DNA of 64,000 nucleotides from Streptomyces hokutonensis (lineage in GTDB: Bacteria > Actinomycetota > Actinomycetes > Streptomycetales > Streptomycetaceae). The notes beneath the pieces are model-generated. The model saw nothing but the letters and a program-made list of their open reading frames with translations. It did not search any database and had not been told where the DNA came from. Position 1 is the first letter of the stretch. The number at the start of each line of letters is the position of its first letter. Below are positions 27,359 to 36,577 of the stretch, piece by piece. The stretch is from contig NZ_BARG01000030.1 in assembly GCF_000376565.1 (NCBI RefSeq), positions 124,001-188,000 of the forward strand, in the 5' to 3' direction. Position numbers and translations under genes: made by a program.

Positions 27359-27474
27359 GCACCCTCACGATCTCGGAGCCCCAGCGGGACCCGACCACCA
27401 CCTCACACCCGGCCACAAGGTGACCGGCTGATGTGCGCTTGGTTCGGTGCGCGCTGGGCCGGTGAGGTTCGGCG

Positions 27475-28620
27475 TCAGGCTGCGTCCACGGCCACGGGCT
27501 GTGCCGGGGTGTGGTGGATGGGGGTCTGGGTGTGGGTGAGGGGAACACCGGTGGCGCCGTGTCGGGTGGCGATGATTTCGGCGGCGATGGACAGGGCGGT
27601 CTCTTCAGGGGTGTGGGCGCCGAGGTCGAGGCCGATGGGTGAGCGGAGCCGGGCCAGTTCCTGTTCGGTCAGGCCGGCTTCGAGGAGTCTGCGCTCGCGG
27701 TCGGTGTGGGTGCGGCGGGAGCCCATGGCGCCGATGTAGGCGGCGGGCATGCGCAGGGCCTGCTGGAGGAGGGGGATGTCGAATTTGGCGTCGTGGGTGA
27801 GGACGCACAGGGCGGTGCGGGCATCGGTCTCGGTGTGTCGCAGGTAGCGGTGGGGCCAGTCGACGACGATCTCGTCGGCCTCGGGGAAGCGGGCTCGGGT
27901 GGTGAAGACGGGGCGGGCGTCGCACACGGTGACGTGGTAGCCGAGGAACTTGCCGGCGCGGACGAGTGCGGCGGCGAAGTCGATGGCGCCGAACACGATC
28001 ATGCGGGGTGGCGGGGCGTGTGTCTCGACGAGCAGGGTGATGCCGCCGGGGCAGTGGGAGCCGTCTTCGGAGAGTTCGACCGTGCCGGTGCGCCCGGCCT
28101 GGAGAAGGGCGTGTGCCTGAGCGGCGGCGGCCTGCTCCAGTTCGGGGCGGTCGTCTGCGTACGAGCCTTCGTAGGTGCCGTCGGCGTGGACGAGCAGGGG
28201 CGCGCCGAGGAGGTCGGCCGGGCCGCGGGTGATCCGGGCGAGGGCTGCTGGTTCACCGTGGTTCATGGCGCTCAGGGCGGATTCGAGGACGGCCCGGGCC
28301 GGTGTGGTGGCGGTGACGGGTGTGATGAGGATGTCGAGGATGCCGCCGCAGGTGAGTCCGACGGCGAAGGCGTCGTCGTCGCTGTACCCGAACCGTTCAA
28401 CGAGGCTTGTGCCGCTGGCGAGGGCCTGTCGGCACAGGTCGTAGACCGCTGCTTCGACGCAGCCTCCGGAGACAGATCCGATGGCCGTGCCGTTACGGTC
28501 CACAGCGAGGGCGGCCCCGAGCCCGCGCGGCGCGCTGCCGCTGACGCCGACGACGGTCGCCACCGCGAACTCCCGGCCCTCTTCGAGCCAGCGACCCAAT
28601 TCTCGGGAAATATCAAGCAC
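27475..28620 (-). CDS. XdhC family protein (molybdenum cofactor handling for xanthine-dehydrogenase-type enzymes)
   Basis: GTG 28620 follows AGGGAG by about nine bases and gives 381 residues; the longer frame to 28821 has no family similarity. The N-terminal XdhC/CoxI domain shows VVGVSGSAPRGLGAALAVD and SVSGGCVEAAVYDL. The C-terminal XdhC Rossmann domain shows MIVFGAIDFAAALVRAGKFLGYHVTV (split by its usual glycines) and YIGAMGSRRTH. XdhC proteins bind Mo-molybdopterin, help its sulfuration and insert it into molybdenum hydroxylases. No large or small hydroxylase subunit is present in the window, so it is separated from its target enzyme. It is divergent from the TetR gene at 28945. Confidence 0.88.
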   Translation of the reverse strand: MLDISRELGRWLEEGREFAVATVVGVSGSAPRGLGAALAVDRNGTAIGSVSGGCVEAAVYDLCRQALASGTSLVERFGYSDDDAFAVGLTCGGILDILITPVTATTPARAVLESALSAMNHGEPAALARITRGPADLLGAPLLVHADGTYEGSYADDRPELEQAAAAQAHALLQAGRTGTVELSEDGSHCPGGITLLVETHAPPPRMIVFGAIDFAAALVRAGKFLGYHVTVCDARPVFTTRARFPEADEIVVDWPHRYLRHTETDARTALCVLTHDAKFDIPLLQQALRMPAAYIGAMGSRRTHTDRERRLLEAGLTEQELARLRSPIGLDLGAHTPEETALSIAAEIIATRHGATGVPLTHTQTPIHHTPAQPVAVDAA

Positions 28621-28858
28621 TTGGTTACTCCCTGGACAGGACCCGATCAGTACGGGAGGGGAGAGGGTGTCGGGGGTGACAGACACCTTTGGGGAGTGCC
28701 ACCGCGCCCGCGTTTTCCGAACCCGCCGACGCCGTTGACCGTGACGGGCGCCAGGAGCGGGGGCGTCCATTCGATGTGCCTCGACGGCGGGACCGAACAC
28801 CGGTCGCACGCCGTCCGTCATTCGGCTCCGCTGCGGCCGACGCTATGGTGAACATCAG

Positions 28859-28904
28859 GCGGACTGGTGTCCGCAAGTCGAGAACATAGCGGACAGCTGT
28901 CCGG
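28859..28904. promoter_or_regulatory. two operator type 2 palindromes in front of the TetR gene
   Basis: GCGGACTGGTGTCCGC (28859-28874) and GCGGACAGCTGTCCGG (28889-28904) are spaced 30 bases start to start, about three helical turns, so dimers would bind the same face. They lie 41-86 bases upstream of GTG 28945. This is the pattern of autoregulation. Confidence 0.75.
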
Positions 28905-28944
28905 CTATCAAGGGTTGGTGCGTGAGTCCCGGAAGGAGAGGGAA

Positions 28945-29526
28945 GTGCGATCCAGGAGCGACGGGCCTCAGCGCCCGGACGCGCAGCGCAACCGGGAACG
29001 GATCCTGAAGGTGGCGCTGGCCGAGTTGTCCCGCGACGTGGAAGTCCCGTTGAGCCTGATCGCGAAGAAGGCGGGGGTCGGGCAGGGCACGTTCTATCGC
29101 AACTTCCCCAACCGTGAAGCACTCGTCCTCGAGATCTACCGCCACGAGGTGCAGGTGCTCACCGACACCGCGACGGAACTGCTCAAGACCCGGGCGCCCG
29201 ATCAGGCCCTGCGTGAATGGATGGACCAGCTCGCCCGCTTCGGCATCGCCAAGGTCGGCCTGTCGGACGCGATGCGGCAGATCGTCGGCACGACGGCCGG
29301 CCCGGCCCAGCCGGGCTACGCCCTGGTGGTCGAGGCGCTCGAAGCTCTGCTCGCCGCCAACCATGAGGCGGGCACCATTCGACCGGGGGTGACCGCCGAC
29401 GACTTCATCCTGGCCATCGCCGGCATCTGGCAGATCGATTTCCGCGGGGACTGGCAAACCCAGAGTGCGCGGCTTCTGGACATCGTCATGGACGGGTTGC
29501 GCGCGGGGGCGCCCGGGCGGGGCTGA
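28945..29526 (+). CDS. TetR family transcriptional regulator
   Basis: GTG 28945 lies six bases after AAGGAGAGGG and gives 193 residues. An earlier start at 28867 is rejected because that frame runs through the operator. The DNA-binding part reads RERILKVALAELSRD and then LIAKKAGVGQGTFYRNFPNREALVLEIY, a textbook TetR helix-turn-helix. The C-terminal domain with ALREWMDQLARFG is of the group often found next to oxidoreductases. Two GCGGAC/GTCCGC palindromes precede it, and further copies lie after it, before the dienelactone hydrolase gene, and at 5702 in the first catabolic block. It is probably the repressor that reads these sites. Confidence 0.88.
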   Translation: MRSRSDGPQRPDAQRNRERILKVALAELSRDVEVPLSLIAKKAGVGQGTFYRNFPNREALVLEIYRHEVQVLTDTATELLKTRAPDQALREWMDQLARFGIAKVGLSDAMRQIVGTTAGPAQPGYALVVEALEALLAANHEAGTIRPGVTADDFILAIAGIWQIDFRGDWQTQSARLLDIVMDGLRAGAPGRG

Positions 29527-29997
29527 TGATCCGGAGGTCGACGGCCGAGTGGTCAGCCCTGCCGAGCGGACAGGCGTCTGTCCGCTTGCTTCCGCCGTGC
29601 ATGGCGGACGCCGAGCAGTACCAAGGGCCCGCCTTCCGGGTGCCAGGCGAGTTGGAGCCCCATCCCGCGAACCGCATGGGACTGGACTGGTCGGTATGCC
29701 TCTCTCGATGGACGGCATCGACATCGGCTGCTCACTCCCCCTTGCCAGAGGGATGGCTGTCCCATACGGTCAGTCCTGGCGGACGGCTGTCCGCTTAAGG
29801 TCTGGTATTGCCTGTACAGCAGGTGTGACCGGCGCGCCGAATCGGTGACTTTCACCGCCCACAGAGGCACAAGGCCCCGCGCGCCAGGCGGCACAAGCAT
29901 CGGATGACGGTCTTCGCCGCTACTGCTGCGCCGGTGTTCATCCCTCAGAAGTGACACCACCGCGACCAGGCCGCTCTCGCACAAAATGGAGTTAGCC
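29527..29997. promoter_or_regulatory. 471-base gap with two further GCGGAC/GTCCGC elements
   Basis: No gene is supported here. A perfect inverted repeat GCGGACAG-N4-CTGTCCGC sits at 29566-29585; its GCGGAC/GTCCGC arms are spaced eight bases apart instead of four. A standard copy, GCGGACGGCTGTCCGC, is at 29779-29794, about 200 bases before the dienelactone hydrolase start. A half-site GCGGAC also occurs near 29605. Confidence 0.65.
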
Positions 29998-30762
29998 GTG
30001 ACCCCAGTCGCAGTCCGTGGAACGACCCTGATCCTGCCCACCCAGGACGGAGGCGCCGATGCGTACCTCGCGCGCCCCGACGACGACGCCCCGCACCCGG
30101 CCGTCCTCTTCTACACGGACATCATGGGCGTGCGCCCAAGCATGCAGAAGATGGCGGACCGCCTGGCGGCGGCCGGCTACACGGTCCTGGTACCCAACGT
30201 CTTCTACCGCAGCAGCCCGGCACCCGTCGTGGAGATGCCCGACGTCGTCACCGACGACATCCTCTGGGACGTCGTCGGCAGAGCCGTGCCGGTGGCACAG
30301 TCGCTGACTCCGAAGGACGCGATGCGTGACGCGCTCGCCTGGCTCGACTGGCTGGAGGTCAGTGAGTTCACCACCGGCGGCTCTGTGGGCATCACGGGTT
30401 ACTGCAACGGGGGCATGCTGTGCCTGCGTACGGCGGGTTCCTACCCGGACCGGGTCGCCGCCGCGGCCATCATCCACGGCTCCCACCTGATCACCGACGC
30501 GCCGGACAGCCCCCACCTGGCTGCCGAGCACATCAAGGGCGAGGTCTTCTTCGCCAACGGCGACAAGGACACGATCAACCCGCCCGAAGAGGTCGAGCGC
30601 TTCAACGCGGTCCTCTCCGCGGCCGGCGTCCGCCACCGCAGCGAAATGTACGCCGACGCCCAACACGGCTTCTGCTCAAGCGACCTCCTACCCCTCTACA
30701 ACAAGGAGGCGGACGAACGCCACTGGGCGGGCCTGCTGGACCTGTTCGGCCGCACCCTCTGA
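29998..30762 (+). CDS. dienelactone hydrolase family protein
   Basis: The start is taken as GTG 29998, with GGAG six bases upstream; ATG 29986 overlaps that ribosome site. The 254-residue alpha/beta hydrolase has the dienelactone hydrolase catalytic set: Cys136 in GYCNGG, Asp in NGDKD (about 189-191) and His223 in AQHGF. A Cys nucleophile instead of Ser is typical of this family. Known members hydrolyse dienelactones formed from halocatechols, but many act on other lactones or esters. A type 2 operator lies upstream, so control by the preceding TetR is likely. A further ring-cleavage-lactone step in the nearby aromatic-type pathway is possible. Confidence 0.87.
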   Translation: MTPVAVRGTTLILPTQDGGADAYLARPDDDAPHPAVLFYTDIMGVRPSMQKMADRLAAAGYTVLVPNVFYRSSPAPVVEMPDVVTDDILWDVVGRAVPVAQSLTPKDAMRDALAWLDWLEVSEFTTGGSVGITGYCNGGMLCLRTAGSYPDRVAAAAIIHGSHLITDAPDSPHLAAEHIKGEVFFANGDKDTINPPEEVERFNAVLSAAGVRHRSEMYADAQHGFCSSDLLPLYNKEADERHWAGLLDLFGRTL

Positions 30763-31089
30763 CCAGTGCTGCGCTTCATTGCGGTGTGGTGAGGGCGGCG
30801 GCGAGGCGGCTGCGGCAGATTGATGCACGCCGACGGGCGGTGGGGTGAGCTCCCCACCTTCTCGGCCGTGCCGCCTGGAGCCGGCGGTGTGCGGGGTCGG
30901 AGGTCGCCACTGGCCTCGCGAGGGGAAACTGCAGCGACGGCAGAAGAGCGACGCGTTTGTGCTGTGGATCGCGCCGGCCCCGGCCGGGATACATCTGTTC
31001 GGCAGGGCGATCCGTGGATTCCCGGTCTCAAATCTGCTCCGGGCGGTTTCCCCGGGTTGCTGACCGAGCCGGCCGAGCCGATGGCGCTG
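30763..31089. other. intergenic stretch with no supported gene
   Basis: An open frame from 30820 is continuous with the TrmB-like gene but shows no similarity before 31114 and contains the operator. It is therefore untranslated in my reading. No clear terminator is visible after the hydrolase. Confidence 0.5.
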
Positions 31090-31112
31090 GACGTGTGTTT
31101 GCTAACGACTAC
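31090..31112 (+). promoter_or_regulatory. operator type 1, site C (at the start of the TrmB-like gene)
   Basis: The right half, AACGACTAC at 31104-31112, is identical to that of site A and ends two bases before ATG 31114. The left half, GACGTGTG, is weak. Its position would block transcription or translation initiation of the regulator gene, as in negative autoregulation. Confidence 0.6.
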
Positions 31113-31113
31113 G

Positions 31114-32088
31114 ATGTTCGGTGTGGACGATCTCATCTCGCAGCTTCAGTTCGTTGGTATGTCCGGTTACGAGGCCAAGGCGTATATCGCGCTGATCTCG
31201 GCGGGTGAGGCGCTGAACGGGTATGAGGTGGCCAAGCGCTCCGGAGTCCCGCGCAGCACGGTGTATGAGATTCTCGGCAAGCTCACGGCGAGGAACGCGG
31301 CGTACGAGGTCAAGGGCGAGGGCGGCGCGACCGCCTACGTACCCATGCCGGCGAACATGCTGTTGAGCAGGGTCCGCCGGGAGACCGAGGCCTCGCTGGA
31401 CAGCCTGGAGCGTTCGCTGCGGCATGTGACCACGCAGCAGACCACGCATCTGACGCATCCGCTGGGCGGCCGTAAGCAGTTGATCGAGCGGTGTGAGGAT
31501 CTGATCGGTGCGGCGCAGCAGAGTCTGCTGCTGTTCGCGTGGCCGGCCGAGTACGCGGAACTCGCACCGATGTTGCGGCGGGCGGCCGGCAACGGAATCC
31601 GGGTCGAGACCGTGTACTCCAGTCTGGTTGAGCCGGAGGAGCCGGTCGGTTACACGGTGTTGCACCGGACGACGAACGATGAGGAGGCGCTGGCCAGTCT
31701 GGGCTGTCGGTTGTTGATCGTCGGTATGGACAACGAGCAGGTCGTCATCGGTGGCCTGGTGGAGGACGAGGCCTGGGGCGTCTTCGCGGACGATCCGGCG
31801 ATCGTGCTGGTGGCCACCGAACTCGTCCGCTACGAGCTGAGCATGCAGTTGGTGCTCGGCAAGCTGGGTGTCGAGCGGGAGGCGCGGGAGGTGCTCACCA
31901 CTGATCCCGAGGTCCAGCGTTTCAGGACGCCGGGACGTGCCGCGGCCCTTTTGCAGCGCCTGAACCAGTCGGCCTTCACCGTCGAACCGTCCCGGGAACC
32001 GCTGCGGCCGGCCGGACCCCGCCGCGGCGGCGACACGGCCGGACGGCAGGCAACGGCTCGCCGGAAAGGACCGCGCGCGGGCTCCTGA
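31114..32088 (+). CDS. TrmB-like transcriptional regulator
   Basis: ATG 31114 gives 324 residues; GTG 31123 is also possible. The N-terminal winged helix is typical of TrmB: FVGMSGYEAKAYIALISAGE, then NGYEVAKRSGVPRSTVYEIL and the wing EGGATAYVPMPA. A coiled segment follows (SLDSLERSLRHV), then a phospholipase-D-like TrmB effector domain (QLIERCEDLIGAAQQSLLLF). The last 40 residues are basic and Pro/Gly rich and probably disordered. TrmB proteins bind sugars or other metabolites and repress catabolic genes. A type 1 operator lies at its start, and like sites precede at least four catabolic genes, so it is the best candidate for their regulator. The absence of a Shine-Dalgarno before 31114 suggests a leaderless transcript. 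Confidence 0.82.
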   Translation: MFGVDDLISQLQFVGMSGYEAKAYIALISAGEALNGYEVAKRSGVPRSTVYEILGKLTARNAAYEVKGEGGATAYVPMPANMLLSRVRRETEASLDSLERSLRHVTTQQTTHLTHPLGGRKQLIERCEDLIGAAQQSLLLFAWPAEYAELAPMLRRAAGNGIRVETVYSSLVEPEEPVGYTVLHRTTNDEEALASLGCRLLIVGMDNEQVVIGGLVEDEAWGVFADDPAIVLVATELVRYELSMQLVLGKLGVEREAREVLTTDPEVQRFRTPGRAAALLQRLNQSAFTVEPSREPLRPAGPRRGGDTAGRQATARRKGPRAGS

Positions 32089-32127
32089 AGCAGGCCTTGT
32101 CCGGCATCATCCCCTTGCGTTTGAAGA

Positions 32128-32152
32128 GTAGTCGTTTGTAGGGTAACTACGC
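32128..32152 (+). promoter_or_regulatory. operator type 1, site D (upstream of the NTF2-like gene)
   Basis: It reads GTAGTCGTT, T, GTA, GGG, TAACTACGC and is the closest match to site A (21 of 25). It lies about 95-118 bases before the TTG start at 32246 and after the TrmB-like gene stop. Confidence 0.75.
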
Positions 32153-32245
32153 ATCGACGTGGTGATGGGCGCTGTCGGCGGTGCCTACCACCACGTCGGC
32201 GCTCCATGCTCGGTGCGAACATCTCTGCCCGGAAGGAGCAAACCG

Positions 32246-32752
32246 TTGACTACCTCCGACGGTGTCGGCCAACTGCCCGCGGACCTGCGGGAACGGTTTT
32301 CCGCATTTCTCGACCGCGCCGAAGTGACCGAGCTGGTCCTCCGGTTCCACGCGCATATCGATCGCTGGGACTGGGACGCGGTTCCTTCGATGATCACGTC
32401 CGACTGCAGTCTGGCGACCCATATTGACGGTGTTCCGGTCTTCGTCAACTGGGACCAGGGCGAGAACACCGGACTCAGCAGGAAGACCAACTGGCGTGAG
32501 GCGGCCGGTATCACGGGCCAGCACCAGTGGACCAACGTCGTGGTGAACCTCGACGGGGACTCCGCCCAGGTGATGATGTCGGGCACTCAGACCAACGCCT
32601 GGCCGGACGGCGGCTTCGAAGTCTCCGGGGTGCTGGGGCAGGGAACCTGCCGCCGGACTCCGGACGGCTGGCGCATCGCCTCCTTCATCGGCAACTACCG
32701 CTCCAACCATGCGCGCCTCAGCTCGTATTTCACCACCGAACTCGCGCCGTAA
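32246..32752 (+). CDS. NTF2/SnoaL-like small protein
   Basis: TTG 32246 is chosen because GGAAGGAG lies about eight bases upstream; the protein is then 168 residues. It has the cone-shaped NTF2-like fold typical of SnoaL-like proteins: helix AEVTELVLRFHAHIDRWDWD, VPSMITSDCSL, then beta strands including TNVVVNLDGDSAQVMMSGTQ and GWRIASFIGNY. Such proteins are isomerases, dehydratases, cyclases or ring-hydroxylating beta-subunit relatives. No alpha subunit adjoins it, so a dioxygenase role is unlikely. A type 1 operator lies upstream and the large oxidoreductase gene follows after 284 bases. The exact reaction is unknown. Confidence 0.75.
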   Translation: MTTSDGVGQLPADLRERFSAFLDRAEVTELVLRFHAHIDRWDWDAVPSMITSDCSLATHIDGVPVFVNWDQGENTGLSRKTNWREAAGITGQHQWTNVVVNLDGDSAQVMMSGTQTNAWPDGGFEVSGVLGQGTCRRTPDGWRIASFIGNYRSNHARLSSYFTTELAP

Positions 32753-33036
32753 GGCGACGCGGCCGCCTGAGCGCTCCGCTCGCAGTGCCGATATGCGGCT
32801 CAGCCGCGGGGCCGCAAGTGCATGCAGCCCCGCCCACCGTCGGCGCGCTGCCGCACCGCGGCGGCTTTTCGCCCAACCTGCTCAGCCGCGCGCATTTCCT
32901 GGCCTGATCAGGCAAGAGACAAGCATCTGGCCCACGAGGCTGCCGCGTTCCGGCCGCGCCTCGGCCACACCCCCGCCGAGCAGATGGCGCTGCGCGCGCC
33001 GAGCATGCTCGCCATCGCCCGTGAGGAAGTTCCGCA

Positions 33037-36000
33037 GTGGTCACGTTCACACTCGAAGATCGTTACCTGCAAGAAGACGGAGAGGTCTATCTCACCGGCA
33101 TCCAGGCTCTCGTCCGCGTCCTGCTCGACCGGGCCCGGCATGATCGCCGTAAGGGGAGGGAGACCTCCGCGTTCGTCTCCGGCTATGAGGGGTCCCCGCT
33201 GGGCGGCTTCGACCTGGAGCTGGCGCGGCGCGGTCGCCTTCTCGACGAGTACCGGGTCGTGCATCAGCCCGGCCTGAACGAGGAACTGGGCCTGACCTCG
33301 GTGATGGGCAGCCAGCTGACGGCACGACTCGGCGCGCGCACCGATGGTGTGACCGGGCTCTGGTACGGCAAGGCCCCGGGCCTGGACCGGGCGACCGACG
33401 CCCTGCGCCACGCCAACCTGGTCGGCGCGGATCCGCGCGGAGGCGCGGTGGCCCTCGTGGGTGACGATCCGAACGCCAAGTCCTCCACCGTCCCATGCGC
33501 GTCGGAACGTGCCCTGGCCGATCTCGCGGTCCCCGTGCTCTACCCCGCCGATGTCCAGGACATCGTCGACTTCGGCCTGCACGCGGTGGAGCTTTCCAGG
33601 GCGAGCGGCCTGTGGTCCTCGATGAAGCTGGTCACCAACGTGGCCGACACGGCCGGAACGGCCCTGGTCAGCAGCGAGTGGGCGCCGCCGGAGCTGCCCG
33701 ACTCCGCCTACCGTCATCAGCCCAGTGCCCGACTGCTCGGCAAGGAGCTGGCCGGCCTGGAGGAGAGCCTGTTCCGGACCAGGCTGCCGCTCGCGATGGA
33801 GTACATCCGGGCGAGCGGGCTCAACAGGATCAGCGGCAGCGGCAGCGGTGCCCGGGTGGGCATCGTGGCGGCGGGCAAGACCTACCTGGACGTCCGGCAG
33901 GCCCTGAGCAGCCTCGGGCTCGGCGAGGAGGATCTCGGCCGGTTCGGGATCCGGCTGCTGAAGCTCGGCGCGGTCTACCCACTGGAACCCCAGATCGTCC
34001 GGGAGTTCGCCGCCGGCCTGGACGAGATCGTGGTGGTCGAGGAGAAGCGGGCGTTCATCGAGTCCGCGGTCAAGGAGGTCCTCTACGGCCGTCATGACGC
34101 CCCCGTGGTGCGGGGGAAGGAGTTCTTCGAAGAGTCCGGCGAGCTGGACCCGGACAAGGTCGCCAGGGGCCTGCGCTCCCGGCTCGCGCACTACGCCGAG
34201 CTCGCCCCGGCCCCCGCCCCCCGAGGCCGTATAGATCTCCCGCTGCTGAGCCGAACCCCCTACTTCTGCTCGGGCTGTCCGCACAACTCCTCGACCAAGG
34301 TCCCCGAGGGGACGGTCGTCGGTGCCGGTATCGGCTGCCACACCATGGCGTTGTTCATGGAACCCGAAGCCGTCGGCGACGTGATCGGGCTGACCCAGAT
34401 GGGTGGCGAGGGCACCCAGTGGATCGGGATGGCGCCCTTCGTCGACGCCGAGCACTTCGTGCAGAACATCGGCGACGGCACCTTCACCCACTCCGGCAGC
34501 CTGGCTGTGCGGGCGGCCGTCGCCGCCGGGGTGAACATCACCTACAAGCTCCTGTACAACTCCGCGGTCGCCATGACCGGGGGACAGGACGCGGTGGGCG
34601 GTCTGCCGGTGCACAAGGTCGCTGAACTGCTGCTCCTCGAAGGCGCGGCGAAGGTGGTCATCACCAGCGACGCGCCCCGCCGTATCAGGGCCGTCAAGGG
34701 GGTCGAGGTCCGCCACCGGGACGAACTGCTGAGTACCCAGGAGGAGTTGGCGAAGGTCCCGGGCGTCACCGTGCTCATCCATGAGCAGGAGTGCGCGACG
34801 GAGAAGCGCCGCAAGTGGCGCCGGGGCCTCGAACCTGCCCCCACCGCCAAGGTCTTCATCAACGAGCGTGTCTGCGAGGGTTGCGGTGACTGTGGCGTCA
34901 AGTCCAACTGTCTGTCCGTGCAGCCGGTGGAGACCGAGTTCGGCCGCAAGACCGCGATCCACCAGTCGTCGTGCAACGTCGACCACGCCTGCCTCGCCGG
35001 CGACTGTCCGTCGTTCATGACGGTGACGCCCACCGGCCGACGCGCACACCGGGTCTTCGCCGAGCTGGCGGCGGACGCCTTCACCGACCCCGCCGTCACG
35101 GGCGACTTCACCGTGCGGATCACCGGCGTCGGCGGCACCGGCGTGGTCACCACCACGCAGATCCTGGCCACCGCCGCGTTCCTGGACGGCCGACAGGTTC
35201 GGACCCTCGACCAGACGGGGCTGGCCCAGAAGGGCGGCGCCGTCGTCTCCGACCTCAAGATCACCTCGGCGTCCGTCGAGCAGGCGGCGAAACTCGCGGC
35301 CGGCGAATGCGACCTCTACCTCGTCTGCGACTCCCTCGTCGGTGCCGACCCGGAAAACCTGCGTGTGGCCCACGCGGCCCGGACGACCGCCGTGGTGTCC
35401 ACCACCGAGGTCCCCACCGGGAGCATGATCGTCGACCCGAACGTCTCGTTCCCGAGCGCGTCGTCCCTCAGAACCGCCATCGACGCCGCGACCCGGCACC
35501 AGTACTACCTCGACGCGCGCGGACTGGCCGAAGCGTTCTTCGACGACGACCAGTTCGCCAACATCCTCCAGCTGGGCGCCGCCTACCAGGCCGGGGCCGT
35601 CGGCATCACGGCCGCGAGCATCGAGCGCGCCATCGAGCTCAACGGCACGGCGGTGGCCGCCAATCTCCAGGCGTTCCGGCGCGGCCGCCAGGCCGTCGCC
35701 GATCCCGCAGGCCTGCTGGCGGAACTGTCCGCCACGCCGCCGGCCAACGAAGCCGCCGAGCCCGCCGGTTCCCCGGGCCTTCGGTCCCTGGTCGCAGCTG
35801 AACCCGGTAGCGAACTCGCGCGGCTGCTCGACCTGCGGATTCCCGACCTGGTCGCGTACCAGAGCGAGGCCTACGCCGCGCAGTACGCCCGCTTCGTCGA
35901 ACAGATACGCCGCGAGGCGCCCGACGTCGCCGAAGCGGTCGCCCGGAACCTGTACAAACTCATGGCCTACAAGGACGAGTACGAGGTCGCACGGCTCAGC

Positions 36001-36459
36001 CTGGATCCGCGTCTGCAGGCCGAGATCGACGCGCAGTTCGGTGTCGGCTCCCGAGCGACCTACCACCTCCACCCGCCCATCCTGCGTGCGCTCGGCATCG
36101 ACAGAAAGATCAAGCTCGGCCCGTGGTTCCGCCCGGCGTTCCGCGCGCTGCGCGCCCTGCGCACGGTCCGCGGCAAGTGGCTGGACCCCTTCGGCCACCA
36201 CCCCGTCCGCCGCACGGAACGCGCACTCATCGCCGAATACCGCGAGGCGATCAGCCGCGCGGTGCGGATCGCGCCCGGCGACCCGCTCGTCCGTGAACTC
36301 GCCGAACTGCCGGACATGGTTCGCGGCTACGAGGACGTCAAGCTCGCCAACGTGGCCCGGTACCGAGCCAGGCAGGCCGAAATCCTGGCCGCACTGGAGT
36401 CCGATTCGGCGGAGCACTCGTCCTCCGGCCTGGCGGACACGTTCAGCACCGGACAGTGA
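33037..36459 (+). CDS. indolepyruvate ferredoxin oxidoreductase family protein, fused subunits
   Basis: The 1140-residue protein starts at GTG 33037 behind GAGGAAG. Domain order is a pyrimidine-binding transketolase-like domain (VSGYEGSPLGGFDLEL), a middle domain, and a TPP-binding domain (CSGCPHNSSTKVPEG and VAMTGGQDAVGG). Next come a ferredoxin region with CEGCGDCGVKSNC and the later CNVDHACLAGDC, and a gamma domain (RITGVGGTGVVTTTQILA, QTGLAQKGGAVVSD). The C-terminal 250 residues are specific to the fused bacterial type. The family oxidatively decarboxylates aryl or branched 2-oxo acids to acyl-CoA and reduces ferredoxin. The 4Fe-4S motif is complete. With an LUD protein and gentisate-type genes near, a 2-oxo acid formed in the pathway is the likely substrate, but this is inference. 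Confidence 0.88.
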   Translation: MVTFTLEDRYLQEDGEVYLTGIQALVRVLLDRARHDRRKGRETSAFVSGYEGSPLGGFDLELARRGRLLDEYRVVHQPGLNEELGLTSVMGSQLTARLGARTDGVTGLWYGKAPGLDRATDALRHANLVGADPRGGAVALVGDDPNAKSSTVPCASERALADLAVPVLYPADVQDIVDFGLHAVELSRASGLWSSMKLVTNVADTAGTALVSSEWAPPELPDSAYRHQPSARLLGKELAGLEESLFRTRLPLAMEYIRASGLNRISGSGSGARVGIVAAGKTYLDVRQALSSLGLGEEDLGRFGIRLLKLGAVYPLEPQIVREFAAGLDEIVVVEEKRAFIESAVKEVLYGRHDAPVVRGKEFFEESGELDPDKVARGLRSRLAHYAELAPAPAPRGRIDLPLLSRTPYFCSGCPHNSSTKVPEGTVVGAGIGCHTMALFMEPEAVGDVIGLTQMGGEGTQWIGMAPFVDAEHFVQNIGDGTFTHSGSLAVRAAVAAGVNITYKLLYNSAVAMTGGQDAVGGLPVHKVAELLLLEGAAKVVITSDAPRRIRAVKGVEVRHRDELLSTQEELAKVPGVTVLIHEQECATEKRRKWRRGLEPAPTAKVFINERVCEGCGDCGVKSNCLSVQPVETEFGRKTAIHQSSCNVDHACLAGDCPSFMTVTPTGRRAHRVFAELAADAFTDPAVTGDFTVRITGVGGTGVVTTTQILATAAFLDGRQVRTLDQTGLAQKGGAVVSDLKITSASVEQAAKLAAGECDLYLVCDSLVGADPENLRVAHAARTTAVVSTTEVPTGSMIVDPNVSFPSASSLRTAIDAATRHQYYLDARGLAEAFFDDDQFANILQLGAAYQAGAVGITAASIERAIELNGTAVAANLQAFRRGRQAVADPAGLLAELSATPPANEAAEPAGSPGLRSLVAAEPGSELARLLDLRIPDLVAYQSEAYAAQYARFVEQIRREAPDVAEAVARNLYKLMAYKDEYEVARLSLDPRLQAEIDAQFGVGSRATYHLHPPILRALGIDRKIKLGPWFRPAFRALRALRTVRGKWLDPFGHHPVRRTERALIAEYREAISRAVRIAPGDPLVRELAELPDMVRGYEDVKLANVARYRARQAEILAALESDSAEHSSSGLADTFSTGQ

Positions 36460-36478
36460 CGCGGTGATCCGACGGGTT

Positions 36479-36530
36479 GAAGGGCCCTGCGGGGGCGCAC
36501 CGGTCCAGGTACGCCCCCGCAGGGCCCTTC
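36479..36530. terminator. bidirectional hairpin terminator, perfect 19-bp stem
   Basis: GAAGGGCCCTGCGGGGGCG (36479-36497) pairs perfectly with its complement at 36512-36530 across a 14-base loop. It stands between the convergent oxidoreductase gene and LUD gene and would serve both. It has no U-tract, as is common in high-GC actinobacteria. Confidence 0.85.
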
Positions 36531-36577
36531 GAGAGGCGCACGCCGGCGGAGTGGGGGTGTTCGGCGCGGGGAGGCCG

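Noticed and set aside
32753-33036. Small gene between the NTF2-like and oxidoreductase genes
   Set aside because: Frames such as LAHEAAAFRPRLGHTPAEQM look partly coding, but none has a start signal or a family.
32908-36417. 1169-codon open frame antisense to the fused oxidoreductase gene
   Set aside because: It mirrors a gene with strong family motifs; its translation has no domains and reflects the high-GC third-position bias of the opposite strand.
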